Below, in pieces: positions 28,499-37,735 of a stretch of 64,000 bases of DNA; positions within the stretch are counted from its first letter, which is position 1, and each line of letters opens with the position of its first letter. A model generated the notes under the pieces. The model saw only the letters and a program-made list of their open reading frames with translations, did not search any database and was not told where the DNA came from. Source of the DNA: Dechloromonas sp. ZY10 (GTDB lineage Bacteria > Pseudomonadota > Gammaproteobacteria > Burkholderiales > Rhodocyclaceae); the NCBI RefSeq assembly GCF_041378895.1, contig NZ_CP144212.1, positions 2,527,501 to 2,591,500 on the forward strand, given 5' to 3'. The position numbers were made by a program, and so were the translations under genes.

Positions 28499-29589
28499 CA
28501 ACCCTCCCTCCGCTGCCAAGGCATGCGGATCGCCACCCGCCGGTAGAAGAGCAGCAGCAGTGGCAACAGCATTAGCGCATGGACAGCCCAGACACCGACC
28601 CAGAACGACAGCTTGCCCTGCGACACCCAAGCCTGACTGACCGATAGCAGATTGCTGTAAATCGCATAAATCAGGATCGCAATCAACATGTTGGCGGAAC
28701 GCCCGGCACGCGGATTGACATAAGAAAGCGGAATCGCCAGCAAGGCCAGGATCAGCGCCGAAATCGGCATGCCGATTCGCCACACCAGTTCGCCCTGGGC
28801 CCCCGCCACCCCACTCGCCGCACTGCGCACCAAGTCATCCAGCGGCATCCGGTTGGGCAAGCGTTCGGCAGGCGTCGCCTCGCCATCCTGAGTACGCACC
28901 CAGTAACGCTCGAACTCCATGATCCGGAACGCCGGAGTCCCCGGCTCAACCTCGTAACGCCGCCCCTGTTCCAGCACCACGAAGCGGTCACCGTTATCGG
29001 CCGTTTCCTGGGTACCGGTATCGGCCATCACCACCCCCAGACGCCCCTCCTGAATCGAGGCGACAAACACGTTGCCGACGCGACTGGCATCATCGGCCAG
29101 CGCCTCGACAAAAAACACCCGCTGGCCGCTCTTGACCTCCCGGAAAGAGCCGGGCGAGACCTGGGACAACTCGCTGCGCACCGACAACCGCTGCTTGTAA
29201 TCGGCGGTGTTGTAGTTGGCCCACGGCGACAAGAAACCAGAGAGCACCGCAATTGCCACCACCAGCGGCAAGGCAAAGCGGACCACCGGCCCCACCCAGG
29301 CCGTCAACGGCTGACCGCAGGAAAACCAGACCACCATTTCGGAATCGCGATAAACCCGCGACAGACTGAGCAGAACAGCGACGAACAAGGTCAGCGACAA
29401 CAGCACCGGCATGAAATTGAGCGCCGCAAAGCCAAGCAGGGACGCCACTGCCTCGGGCGCAATCCGGCCGCCGGCCGCATCCTTGAGCAATCGGATCAAT
29501 TGGGTGGAAGTCAGGATCGCCAACAGCGCTACGCTGATGCCGGCCGCCGCCTGGGCGAACTCGCGCCGGGCGGCGCGCTCGAATATCAT
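28498..29589 (-). CDS. lptF: LPS export ABC transporter permease LptF
   Basis: A 363-residue partner of LptG. MIFERAARREFAQAAAGISV opens the protein, with the coupling region YRDSEMVVWFSCGQPL, a periplasmic domain about 115-255 and a C-terminal helix bundle (IPLSYVNPRAGRSANML). Translation is coupled to lptG. It is divergent from pepA with 71 bases between start codons, a common arrangement in proteobacteria. Confidence 0.95.
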   Translation of the reverse strand: MIFERAARREFAQAAAGISVALLAILTSTQLIRLLKDAAGGRIAPEAVASLLGFAALNFMPVLLSLTLFVAVLLSLSRVYRDSEMVVWFSCGQPLTAWVGPVVRFALPLVVAIAVLSGFLSPWANYNTADYKQRLSVRSELSQVSPGSFREVKSGQRVFFVEALADDASRVGNVFVASIQEGRLGVVMADTGTQETADNGDRFVVLEQGRRYEVEPGTPAFRIMEFERYWVRTQDGEATPAERLPNRMPLDDLVRSAASGVAGAQGELVWRIGMPISALILALLAIPLSYVNPRAGRSANMLIAILIYAIYSNLLSVSQAWVSQGKLSFWVGVWAVHALMLLPLLLLFYRRVAIRMPWQRREG

Positions 29590-29660
29590 GTTTTGACGAA
29601 AGCGAAAAGAAGCGCGGATAATCCGACGGTTACAGATACTTCCCCGTTCAGGAGCAGCCT

Positions 29661-31157
29661 GTGGAATTTAGCATAAAAAGCGGTAGCCCGGAAAAACAGC
29701 GCACGGCCTGCGTTGTTGTCGGCGTCTACGAAAACCGGAAACTGAGCCTGGCGGCAGAGCTGCTGGATAACGCCTCGGGCGGTTATTTGCAGGAAATCAT
29801 CAAGCGCGGCGATCTCGACGGCAAGCCCGGCAGCACGCTGATGCTCCATCGAGTGCCCGGCACCGCCTGCGAGCGCGTGCTGCTGATTGGCCTGGGCAAG
29901 GAAAAGACTTTCCGCGAAAAGGAATTCAACCGTGCCCTGCGGGCCGCCACCAAGGCACTCAACGATGCCAACCTGGCCGACGCCAGCCTGTTCCTGACCG
30001 AACTGCCGGTAAAAAAGCGGGACAGCGCCTGGAGGATTCGCCAGGCTGCGAGTGTTGTCAGCGAGACCAGCTATCGCTTCGACCGCTTCAAGAGCAAGCT
30101 GGATGACGCCCGCCCGGGCCTGCGCCGACTGGTTCTGATCGTGGATCGCCGCAACGAACTGCCAGCCGCCGAGGAGGCCCTGCAACAAGGTCTGGCCATT
30201 GCTGCCGGCACCACGCTCGCCCGCGACCTGGGCAACCTGCCGCCGAATATCTGCCACCCGACCTATCTGGCCGAACAAGCCCGGCAGCTGGCCAGCGAAT
30301 TCAAGCTCGATTGCGAAATCCTCGAACGCGCCGACATGGAGGCCCTAGGGATGCACTCGCTACTGGCCGTGGCCCGCGGCTCACAACAGCCGCCCAAGCT
30401 GATCGTCCTGCACTACCGAGGCGGCGCCGCGCAGGACAAGCCGATCGTCCTGGTCGGCAAGGGCATCACCTTCGACACCGGCGGCATTTCGCTGAAGCCG
30501 GGTGCCGAAATGGACGAAATGAAGTACGACATGTGCGGTGCTGCCGGCGTCATCGGCACCCTGCGCGCAGTCGCCGGCATGCAGTTGCCGATCAACCTGA
30601 CCATCGTCGTTCCGGCAACGGAAAACATGCCCGACGGCAACGCCACCCGGCCGGGAGACATCGTCACCTCGCTCTCCGGCCAGACCATCGAAATTCTCAA
30701 CACCGACGCCGAAGGCCGCCTGATCCTGTGCGACGCGCTGACTTACAGCCAGCGCTTCGAACCGGATACCGTGATCGACGTCGCCACCCTCACCGGCGCC
30801 TGTGTTGTCGCCCTCGGCCAGGTTGCCAGCGGCCTCTTCGCCAACGATGACCACCTTGCCCGCGAACTGCTCGATGCCGGAGAAGAAGCCGACGACCGCG
30901 CCTGGCAAATGCCGCTCTGGGAGGACTATCAGGACCTGCTGAAGAGCCCCTTTGCCGACATGGCGAACATCGGCGGCCGCTGGGGCGGCGCGATTACGGC
31001 CGCCTGCTTCCTGGCCCGGTTCACCAAAGAATACCGCTGGGCGCACCTGGACATTGCCGGCACTGCCTGGAAATCGGGTGCCGACAAGGGAGCCACCGGA
31101 CGCCCGGTCCCCCTGCTGACGCACTACCTGATGCGCTGCGCCGGGAAGCTGAATTGA
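29661..31157 (+). CDS. pepA: Leucyl aminopeptidase (M17)
   Basis: A 498-residue cytosolic zinc or manganese peptidase. The catalytic domain shows GKGITFDTGGISLKPGAEMD with metal ligands, YDMCGAAGVIGTL, and the signature NTDAEGRLILCDAL. PepA homologues in E. coli also bind DNA. It starts at GTG 29661 with AGGAG upstream and overlaps holC at its end. Confidence 0.97.
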   Translation: MEFSIKSGSPEKQRTACVVVGVYENRKLSLAAELLDNASGGYLQEIIKRGDLDGKPGSTLMLHRVPGTACERVLLIGLGKEKTFREKEFNRALRAATKALNDANLADASLFLTELPVKKRDSAWRIRQAASVVSETSYRFDRFKSKLDDARPGLRRLVLIVDRRNELPAAEEALQQGLAIAAGTTLARDLGNLPPNICHPTYLAEQARQLASEFKLDCEILERADMEALGMHSLLAVARGSQQPPKLIVLHYRGGAAQDKPIVLVGKGITFDTGGISLKPGAEMDEMKYDMCGAAGVIGTLRAVAGMQLPINLTIVVPATENMPDGNATRPGDIVTSLSGQTIEILNTDAEGRLILCDALTYSQRFEPDTVIDVATLTGACVVALGQVASGLFANDDHLARELLDAGEEADDRAWQMPLWEDYQDLLKSPFADMANIGGRWGGAITAACFLARFTKEYRWAHLDIAGTAWKSGADKGATGRPVPLLTHYLMRCAGKLN

Positions 31158-31585
31158 CCGAAGTTTTCTTCTACCACGGCGCTGCCGACCGCATTGCCGC
31201 TGCCTGCGCGCTACTTGGCGGTGCAGCGGCGCAAAAGAAGGCGGTACTGGTCTACGCTCCGGAAGCCGGGCTGGCCGCGACTCTCGACCGCAGCCTGTGG
31301 ACGCACAATGCGCTGAGTTTCGTGCCGCATTGTGCAGTCGACTCGCCACTGGCCGCCGAAACCCCGATCCAGATCGCCGCCTCGGCTGCCGCCCTGGCTA
31401 CGGCCGGCCCGCGCGAGCGGCTGATGAACCTCGGCCAGCAGGCCGCTCCCGGCTTTGCCAGCTATGCGCGACTGATCGAGGTCGTCGGCCAGGACAAAGA
31501 GGAGCGGCGGATTGCCCGCGAGCGCGTACAGTTCTACCGGCAATCCGGTTGCGACGTGCGCTTTTTCGACCTTAGCCAGCGCTGA
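31154..31585 (+). CDS. holC: DNA polymerase III chi subunit
   Basis: A 143-residue clamp-loader accessory protein starting TEVFFYHGAADRIAAACALL, with KKAVLVYAPEAGLAATLDRSLWT and FVPHC in the usual order and QDKEERRIARERVQFYRQSG near the end. It links the clamp loader to single-strand binding protein. The TTG start at 31154 overlaps the pepA stop (TTGA). pepA-holC-valS is a conserved order. Confidence 0.93.
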   Translation: MTEVFFYHGAADRIAAACALLGGAAAQKKAVLVYAPEAGLAATLDRSLWTHNALSFVPHCAVDSPLAAETPIQIAASAAALATAGPRERLMNLGQQAAPGFASYARLIEVVGQDKEERRIARERVQFYRQSGCDVRFFDLSQR

Positions 31586-31589
31586 AACC

Positions 31590-31991
31590 ATGCCCAGCCC
31601 CATCCTTGCCCGCGCCAACGCCCTGATGCACCGGCATCGCAGCAACGCCGACGACGGCGATGAAATTCCCGTGCTCACCGATGCGGTTGCCAGCAGCGAG
31701 GAAGCCCCGCTGCTGACCGACATCCTGTCGCCGGAAATCGCCCCGGCATTGCCGCCGCTGACGGCCCCTGACCTCTGCCTGGAACCCATCGAACCCGCCG
31801 CCCCGGCTGCGCGGCCAGACCCGGCCCCGCAGCCGCCAGAGAATGCGCTGCTGCAGGCTCTTTGCCAGCGCGTCGAAGCCCGCCTGGCGGCAGCCCTGCC
31901 CGGACTGATCCAGGCCTGCTTGCAGGAAGTGCTCGCCGAACAGGCTACCGCCCCAGACACAGCGGCACCGCGCGACCTGCTGGCCCCCTGA
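31590..31991 (+). CDS. Hypothetical acidic protein with repeated LTD motifs
   Basis: A 133-residue protein without a certain name. Near the N terminus are two similar short repeats, IPVLTDAV and APLLTDIL, followed by a Pro-Ala linker and an amphipathic C-terminal helix (ALLQALCQRVEARLAAALPG). Similar small proteins with xPVLT[DE] repeats sit between holC and valS in related betaproteobacteria, possibly the DUF2486 group. It follows holC by four bases. Confidence 0.7.
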   Translation: MPSPILARANALMHRHRSNADDGDEIPVLTDAVASSEEAPLLTDILSPEIAPALPPLTAPDLCLEPIEPAAPAARPDPAPQPPENALLQALCQRVEARLAAALPGLIQACLQEVLAEQATAPDTAAPRDLLAP

Positions 31992-32011
31992 ATTGCATCC
32001 GCTACCAGCCG

Positions 32012-32044
32012 GGAGCGAATCGCTCCGGCTGCCTCCGGTATAAT
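32012..32044 (+). promoter_or_regulatory. valS promoter region with inverted repeat
   Basis: A perfect inverted repeat GGAGCGA-A-TCGCTCC (32012-32026) lies just before TATAAT at 32039-32044. The repeat covers the place where a -35 would be. No T-box or tRNA-like leader is visible in the short leader before valS. Confidence 0.45.
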
Positions 32045-32076
32045 CACCGGTTTTCCCCATTTCCCCGTACAGCCCC

Positions 32077-34914
32077 ATGGAACTCGCCAAAGCCTTCGAG
32101 CCGGCCGACATCGAACGTCGCTGGTACCCCGAGTGGGAAGCCCAGAATTACTTCGCCGCCGGCGTCGACCGTAACCAACAGGACAATTTCTGCATCCTGC
32201 TGCCGCCGCCCAACGTCACCGGCACCCTGCACATGGGTCACGGCTTCAACCAGACGATCATGGACGCGCTGACCCGCTACTACCGGATGAAGGGCCACAA
32301 TACGCTGTGGCAACCGGGCACCGACCATGCCGGGATCGCGACGCAAATCGTCGTCGAGCGCCAATTGGACGCGCAGGGCATCTCCCGCCACGACCTCGGC
32401 CGCGAGAAGTTCCTGGAAAAGGTCTGGGAATGGAAGGAATACTCCGGCAACACCATCACCAAGCAGATGCGCCGGATGGGCACCAGCCCGGACTGGACGC
32501 GTGAGCGCTTCACCATGGATGCCGGCCTCAACCAGGTCGTCACCGAGACCTTCGTCCGCCTCTACAAGGAAGGCCTGATCTACCGTGGCAAGCGCCTGGT
32601 GAACTGGGACCCGAAGCTGCACACCGCCGTGTCCGACCTCGAAGTCGTGCAGGAGGAAGAAGACGGCTTCATGTGGCAGATCCGCTATCCGCTGGCCGAT
32701 GGCAGCGATAGCCTGGTGGTCGCCACCACCCGCCCGGAAACCATGCTCGGCGACACCGCCGTGATGGTCCACCCGGAGGACGAGCGCTACCAGCACATGA
32801 TCGGCAAGATGGTGAAGCTGCCGCTGACCGACCGCGAAATTCCAGTCATCGCTGACGCCTACGTTGACCGCGAATTCGGCACCGGTTGCGTCAAAGTCAC
32901 GCCGGCACACGATTTCAACGACTACGCCGTCGGCCAGCGCCACAACCTGCCGATGATCTCGATCCTGACCCTGACCGGCCAGATCAACGACCACGCCCCG
33001 GAAAAGTACCGTGGCCTCGACCGCTTCGACGCTCGCAAGGCCGTGGTCGCCGACCTCGAAGCGGCTGGCATTCTGGTCAAGGTCGACAAGCACAAGCTGA
33101 AGGTGCCGCGCGGTGATCGCACCGGGGTGGTCATTGAGCCGATGCTCACCGACCAGTGGTTCGTTGCGATGAGCAAGCCGGGCGCTGACGGCAAGTCGAT
33201 CACCGAAAAGGCGCTCGACGTGGTCCATTCCGGCGAAATCAAGTTCTACCCGGAAAACTGGGTCAATACCTACAACCAGTGGCTGAACAACATCCAGGAC
33301 TGGTGCATCTCCCGCCAGCTGTGGTGGGGCCATCAGATTCCGGCCTGGTACGGCGTCAATGGCGAAGTCTTCGTCGCCCACAACGAGGAAGAAGCCCGTG
33401 CCCAGGCCGATCAGGCCGGCTATGCCGGGCAGCTGACTCGTGACGCCGACGTCCTCGACACCTGGTACTCGTCCGCCCTGTGGCCGTTCTCGACGCTCGA
33501 CTGGAGCGGTGACGAGGCGCAGGATGCCGCCAACCAGATGCTGCAGCAGTATCTGCCGTCGTCGGTGCTGGTCACCGGCTTCGACATCATCTTCTTCTGG
33601 GTCGCCCGCATGGTGATGATGACCAAGCACATCACCGGCAAGATCCCGTTCAAGCACGTCTATGTGCACGGCCTGATCCGCGACGGCGAAGGCCAGAAGA
33701 TGTCCAAGTCCAAGGGCAACGTGCTCGACCCGATCGACCTGATCGACGGCATCGGCATCGATGCGCTGGTGGAAAAGCGCACCTTCGGCCTGATGAACCC
33801 GAAGCAGGCCGAGAGCATCGCCAAGAAAACCAAAAAGGAATTCCCGGACGGCATCCCGGCCTTCGGCACCGACGCGCTGCGCTTCACCTTCGCTTCGCTC
33901 GCCAGCCCCGGCCGTGACATCAAGTTCGACCTCAACCGCTGCGACGGTTACCGCAATTTCTGCAACAAGCTGTGGAACGCCACCCGCTTCGTGCTGATGA
34001 ACGTCGAAGGCCAGGACCTGGCGCTCGAACACGAACAAGGGCGCGGCGGTGCATGCACGGTCGACGGTGAGAAAAAGCTGAAATTCAGCTTCGCCGACCG
34101 CTGGATCGTCAGCCTGCTGCAAAAGCTGGAACAGGAAGTCGAGCAGCACTTCATCGACTACCGCTTCGACCTGCTGGCGCAGGCGATCTACAAGTTCGTC
34201 TGGGACGAGTTCTGCGACTGGTATCTGGAAATCGCCAAGGTGGAAATCCAGACCGGCGACGAAGCCCAGCAGCGCGGCGCCCGCCGCACCCTGGTGCGGA
34301 CGCTGGAAACCATCCTGCGCCTGGCCCATCCGCTGATCCCGTTCATCACCGAAGAACTGTGGCAGACGGTCGCTCCGATTGCCGGGCGCAAGACGCACGC
34401 CTCGCTGATGCAGGCAAGCTACCCGAGCGCCAACCTTGCCCGCGTGGACGAAGCCGCCGAAGCCAAGGTCGAACGGCTCAAGGCCCTGGCTTACGCCTGC
34501 CGCAACCTGCGCGGTGAGATGGGTGTTTCGCCGGCACAGCGGATGCCGCTGCTGGTCGCCGGCGGCGGCGAGGAAATGGCGGAATTCGCGCCGATCCTGC
34601 AAGCCCTGGCCAAGGTTTCCGAAGTCCAGATCGTCGCCGAGATGCCGGAAGATGCAGTCGCACCGGTCGCCGTGGTCGGCGAAACCCGCCTCATGCTCAA
34701 GGTCGAGATCGACGTTGCCGCCGAGAAGGAACGCCTGAAGAAGGAAATCGAGAAGCTGGAAAAGCAGATTTCCATCGCCCAGGGCAAGCTCTCGAACGAA
34801 GGCTTCGTCGCTCGTGCGCCGGCCGCCGTGGTTGAGCAGGAAAAGCAGCGGGTCGCCGAGTTCAGCGCCACGCTGGAAAAGCTCAAGCCACAACTGGCCA
34901 AGCTGGGGAATTGA
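32077..34914 (+). CDS. valS: Valyl-tRNA synthetase
   Basis: A 945-residue class I aminoacyl-tRNA synthetase. The signature [18 protein letters not shown] holds the HMGH motif and [14 protein letters not shown] holds KMSKS. The editing domain lies about 200-340, and the C-terminal coiled coil ([20 protein letters not shown]) binds tRNA. The full length is normal. Codons near 34053-34075 encode CTVDGEKKL and contain a near-copy of the repeated palindrome in a part of the protein that varies among species. Confidence 0.98.
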   Translation: MELAKAFEPADIERRWYPEWEAQNYFAAGVDRNQQDNFCILLPPPNVTGTLHMGHGFNQTIMDALTRYYRMKGHNTLWQPGTDHAGIATQIVVERQLDAQGISRHDLGREKFLEKVWEWKEYSGNTITKQMRRMGTSPDWTRERFTMDAGLNQVVTETFVRLYKEGLIYRGKRLVNWDPKLHTAVSDLEVVQEEEDGFMWQIRYPLADGSDSLVVATTRPETMLGDTAVMVHPEDERYQHMIGKMVKLPLTDREIPVIADAYVDREFGTGCVKVTPAHDFNDYAVGQRHNLPMISILTLTGQINDHAPEKYRGLDRFDARKAVVADLEAAGILVKVDKHKLKVPRGDRTGVVIEPMLTDQWFVAMSKPGADGKSITEKALDVVHSGEIKFYPENWVNTYNQWLNNIQDWCISRQLWWGHQIPAWYGVNGEVFVAHNEEEARAQADQAGYAGQLTRDADVLDTWYSSALWPFSTLDWSGDEAQDAANQMLQQYLPSSVLVTGFDIIFFWVARMVMMTKHITGKIPFKHVYVHGLIRDGEGQKMSKSKGNVLDPIDLIDGIGIDALVEKRTFGLMNPKQAESIAKKTKKEFPDGIPAFGTDALRFTFASLASPGRDIKFDLNRCDGYRNFCNKLWNATRFVLMNVEGQDLALEHEQGRGGACTVDGEKKLKFSFADRWIVSLLQKLEQEVEQHFIDYRFDLLAQAIYKFVWDEFCDWYLEIAKVEIQTGDEAQQRGARRTLVRTLETILRLAHPLIPFITEELWQTVAPIAGRKTHASLMQASYPSANLARVDEAAEAKVERLKALAYACRNLRGEMGVSPAQRMPLLVAGGGEEMAEFAPILQALAKVSEVQIVAEMPEDAVAPVAVVGETRLMLKVEIDVAAEKERLKKEIEKLEKQISIAQGKLSNEGFVARAPAAVVEQEKQRVAEFSATLEKLKPQLAKLGN

Positions 34915-34916
34915 GC

Positions 34917-35402
34917 ATGAGCACGCCCGCCGCCCAGCCGGGAGATCGCTTCACCGCGATCTTCTCGGCCTTCATGGTCTTCTGCGTACTGGTCTGGCTG
35001 TGGGGCCTCGGCCTGTTCATGCTCTGGCCATGGCAGAAGGGCGGCGAATGGCTGCCCGAGTTCCCGATTGCCGCGATCTGCGCCGACGAGCAAGTCTGTG
35101 CCGTGCCCTATGGCGAACTCGCGGCGGCCAAGACGGCCGGCCGGGTGAAAACCCTGCAACTGCCGACCGCCAGCGGCGAAACCGCTTACGAGATGATCGC
35201 GCTGCAGTGGAAAAAGCTGCCTGGCGGCGTTGAGGCCAAGGCCTCGGCCTGGAACTTCCAGACCACGGTGCGCTACCGGATCGAAGATGAGATGCCGATT
35301 CTGGTCGAGTACCAGGAAATCGGTGGCAAGGTCTTCTTGTACGCCATCGTCGGCGCCCTGATCAGCCTCGGCCTGCTCTATCTGCGCAAGCTGCGGAAAT
35401 AA
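34917..35402 (+). CDS. Hypothetical two-helix membrane protein
   Basis: A 161-residue protein not recognised by family. One membrane helix near the N terminus (FMVFCVLVWLWGLGLFMLW) and another near the C terminus (LYAIVGALISLGLLYL) flank a roughly 100-residue domain with two cysteines (AAICADEQVCAVPYG), which would be periplasmic if the N terminus is cytoplasmic. The ATG at 34917 follows the valS stop by two bases, so it is probably cotranscribed with valS. A terminator follows. Confidence 0.8.
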   Translation: MSTPAAQPGDRFTAIFSAFMVFCVLVWLWGLGLFMLWPWQKGGEWLPEFPIAAICADEQVCAVPYGELAAAKTAGRVKTLQLPTASGETAYEMIALQWKKLPGGVEAKASAWNFQTTVRYRIEDEMPILVEYQEIGGKVFLYAIVGALISLGLLYLRKLRK

Positions 35403-35423
35403 GCAGCCAGAGGCCATCAGCCC

Positions 35424-35455
35424 AAAGCGGGAGTGCGCAAGCCTCCCGCTTTTTT
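35424..35455 (+). terminator. Intrinsic terminator after the valS operon
   Basis: AAAGCGGGAG pairs with CTCCCGCTTT around a nine-base loop and is followed by six T (about 35450-35455). It lies 22 bases after the last stop codon. Confidence 0.85.
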
Positions 35456-35585
35456 CGTGCCCGTTTGTGGCACCACCTGTTTGGCAGCGACTGGATTTTG
35501 CGCCTACGGGGGAACCCGGCCCCGGTCCCAGCCCGGGTGGTACGCTGGCGGCCTCACCCAAGCCAGCAGGATTTGGCGATTACTC

Positions 35586-35597
35586 ACGGTCGACCGT
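35586..35597. repeat. Intergenic copy of the core palindrome
   Basis: An exact ACGGTCGACCGT copy preceded by CTC and followed by AAAAATG, in the 213-base gap between the valS operon and the convergent pabBC gene. There are no GC outer arms, so it does not form a terminator by itself. Apart from this and the valS-operon terminator I see nothing in the gap. Confidence 0.85.
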
Positions 35598-35615
35598 AAA
35601 AATGCCCGAAAACGC

Positions 35616-37397
35616 TCAGCAGGCTGCCCCGGACTCAGCTTCAATGCCAGCAATCCAGTGCAAACCGCGCAAGGCGTTGCCGAGCCAGAAGCCATCCCGC
35701 AGATCGGCCGGATAAAGCACTGCCTCGCGCGCCCGGCCGCTGGCCAGCAATTCGCCACGCAAGACGCCGGGCAACGCGCCGCTGGCAAGCGGCGGGGTCA
35801 GCAGGATGCCGTCGCGCTCGACAAACAGATTGCTGCGCGCGCCTTCCGCCAGCTCGCCACGCTGGTTCAAAAACACCACATCGAACAGCACCGGGTCGCC
35901 GCCGATGCGCTGCAGCGCCGCGTCGTAGAGCGCACGCTGGGTGGTCTTGTGACGGCGCAAGGGATCGTCGGCATCGATCGACTCGGCCGCCAGCCAGGCG
36001 CGGCGCGGCCCCTCCGGTTCGGGCTGGAGCGGAAAGGCCGCAACCTCCGGCCGGCCGTCTTTGCCCAGCGTCAAGCGCACCCGCCAGTCGCCAACGGTCT
36101 TGTCAGCCGCGAGTTGGTGCAAGGCCGCAGCCACCGCTGATAGGTCGCAGGCAAACCCGAACCAAGCCGCCGAACGGGTCAGCCGGGCCAAATGCCCAGC
36201 CAGGGCCGGATAGTCGCCGGCGCTCAAACGCAAGGTTTCAATCAGCCGCAAGCCGGGATCGGCCGCGTGCACAAAGGCGCCCTTGAGCAGGCATTCGCGC
36301 CATTCGGCGGCTGGATCGGAGTCGGCGACGATGCCGCTGCCCAGGCCGAGTTGCGCCTGTCCATCGGCAGCAATCGCCAGCGTGCGGATCGCGACATTGA
36401 GCCTGAGGTCACCCTCCGGCGAGCGCCAGCCGAGTGCCCCAGTGTACAAGCCGCGCGGCGCTGCTTCGAGTTCGCCGGCGATCTGCATGGCGCGGATTTT
36501 CGGCGCGCCGGTGATCGAGCCGCAGGGAAAAACCGCACGCAGCAACTCGCCAAGGCGCTCGTCACCCGGCGCCAGTTCGGCAGAAATCTCGGACACCATC
36601 TGCCAGACGCTGGGATAGGCCTCGACTTCGAACAACCGCTCGACACGGACGCTGCCGGCTGCGGCGACGCGCCCAAGATCGTTGCGCAGCAGATCGACGA
36701 TCATCAGATTCTCGGCCCGGTCCTTGACCGAATCGCGCAAGGCCTCGGGTGGCAAATCACGCGGCGCGGTGCCTTTCATCGGCCGGGTCAGCAAGCGCCG
36801 GCCGCGCTTTTCAATGAATAGCTCCGGCGACAGCGAGACAATTGCCTCGCCGCCCGCCGGGTCGCCGACAAAACCGCCATAACGTACCGGTTGCCGCTCG
36901 CGCAGGCGTGCGTAGAGCGCCAGGGGCGAACCGAACACCCGGCCGCTGACCGGGAAGGTCAGATTGACCTGATAGCAATCGCCGGCGGAAATCCAGTGTT
37001 TGACACGGTCGACCGCAGATAAATAGTCTTTTTCGGCAATCTGCGGCTGCCAGCCGCCGAGACCGGCTACCGGAGCAACACCGACCTGCACCGCCAGCCA
37101 GTCCGCCGCCTCGTCGGCCCGCAAGGTCCGCACTGCGGCAAACTGCCAGATCCGCCCCAGCGGCGCCGCACCATCGGCCGGCAGTTGCCAGCCCGCCGGA
37201 GCCGCACGCGGCTCAAGCAGGTAGCCCAGCTCGTAATCAAGCGCCAGCACCGACCAGCCAGCGCCCCGCTCGACAGCAGCAAGAGCTGCGGCCAGACTCC
37301 CGGCATCGCGAATTTCATGGCAGGCGAGCGGCTGCTCGAATAGCCAAGCGGCGGGTTCGCCGGCCGGCGCCCGCCTGTCTTCAAAAAAGGCAATCAA
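35616..37397 (-). CDS. pabBC: Bifunctional aminodeoxychorismate synthase I / aminodeoxychorismate lyase (PabB-PabC fusion)
   Basis: A 593-residue fusion for 4-aminobenzoate synthesis. The N-terminal 360 residues are PabB-like with AGDCYQVNLTFP, SPELFIEK, TRPMKGTAPR and the PCGSITGAPKIRAM box. The C-terminal 230 are a PLP-dependent PabC-like lyase with HKTTQRALYDAA (active Lys) and FLNQRGELAEGARSNLFV. The product feeds folate synthesis, matching folE2 elsewhere in the window. No ATG is available at the N terminus: TTG 37397, or a CTG ten codons upstream, must serve as start. Confidence 0.92.
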   Translation of the reverse strand: MIAFFEDRRAPAGEPAAWLFEQPLACHEIRDAGSLAAALAAVERGAGWSVLALDYELGYLLEPRAAPAGWQLPADGAAPLGRIWQFAAVRTLRADEAADWLAVQVGVAPVAGLGGWQPQIAEKDYLSAVDRVKHWISAGDCYQVNLTFPVSGRVFGSPLALYARLRERQPVRYGGFVGDPAGGEAIVSLSPELFIEKRGRRLLTRPMKGTAPRDLPPEALRDSVKDRAENLMIVDLLRNDLGRVAAAGSVRVERLFEVEAYPSVWQMVSEISAELAPGDERLGELLRAVFPCGSITGAPKIRAMQIAGELEAAPRGLYTGALGWRSPEGDLRLNVAIRTLAIAADGQAQLGLGSGIVADSDPAAEWRECLLKGAFVHAADPGLRLIETLRLSAGDYPALAGHLARLTRSAAWFGFACDLSAVAAALHQLAADKTVGDWRVRLTLGKDGRPEVAAFPLQPEPEGPRRAWLAAESIDADDPLRRHKTTQRALYDAALQRIGGDPVLFDVVFLNQRGELAEGARSNLFVERDGILLTPPLASGALPGVLRGELLASGRAREAVLYPADLRDGFWLGNALRGLHWIAGIEAESGAAC

Positions 37398-37427
37398 GGG
37401 TGGTGCGGTAAAACGCAGCGACGGAAA

Positions 37428-37655
37428 TTACTTCCGCTTCAGGAAGAACAGGAAAACCTTGTCTTCCTCACCCTGCTCGACCAGTTCATTTCCGGTCTGC
37501 TTGGCAAATGCGGGAAAATCCTTCAGCGAACCGGGATCGGTCGCCTGCACGCGCAAGACCTGCCCGGAATCCATTTCGGCCAGCGCCTTCTTGGTCCGCA
37601 GGATGGGCAACGGGCAGTTCAGGCCCTTGACGTCGAGATCGCGATCAAAATGCAT
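37428..37655 (-). CDS. TusA-like sulfurtransferase (SirA/TusA/YedF family)
   Basis: A 75-residue protein with the family signature VKGLNCPLPILRTKKALAEM, in which the Cys of NCPLP carries persulfide. TusA passes sulfur to tRNA thiolation or molybdenum cofactor synthesis; relatives act in sulfur oxidation. It lies 30 bases before pabBC on the same strand and near moaC, but the exact acceptor is unknown. Confidence 0.88.
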   Translation of the reverse strand: MHFDRDLDVKGLNCPLPILRTKKALAEMDSGQVLRVQATDPGSLKDFPAFAKQTGNELVEQGEEDKVFLFFLKRK

Positions 37656-37735
37656 GGTGTCAGCAACTTATGGCAAAAACAGACGCCCATTTTAGCGCGA
37701 ATCGCCGACCGTCACCCGCCGTAGCGGCGCTTGAT

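Noticed and set aside
32044-34893. A 949-codon open frame on the minus strand opposite valS
   Set aside because: It mirrors valS almost exactly in length and has no ribosome site or family motif. It is a codon-bias shadow.
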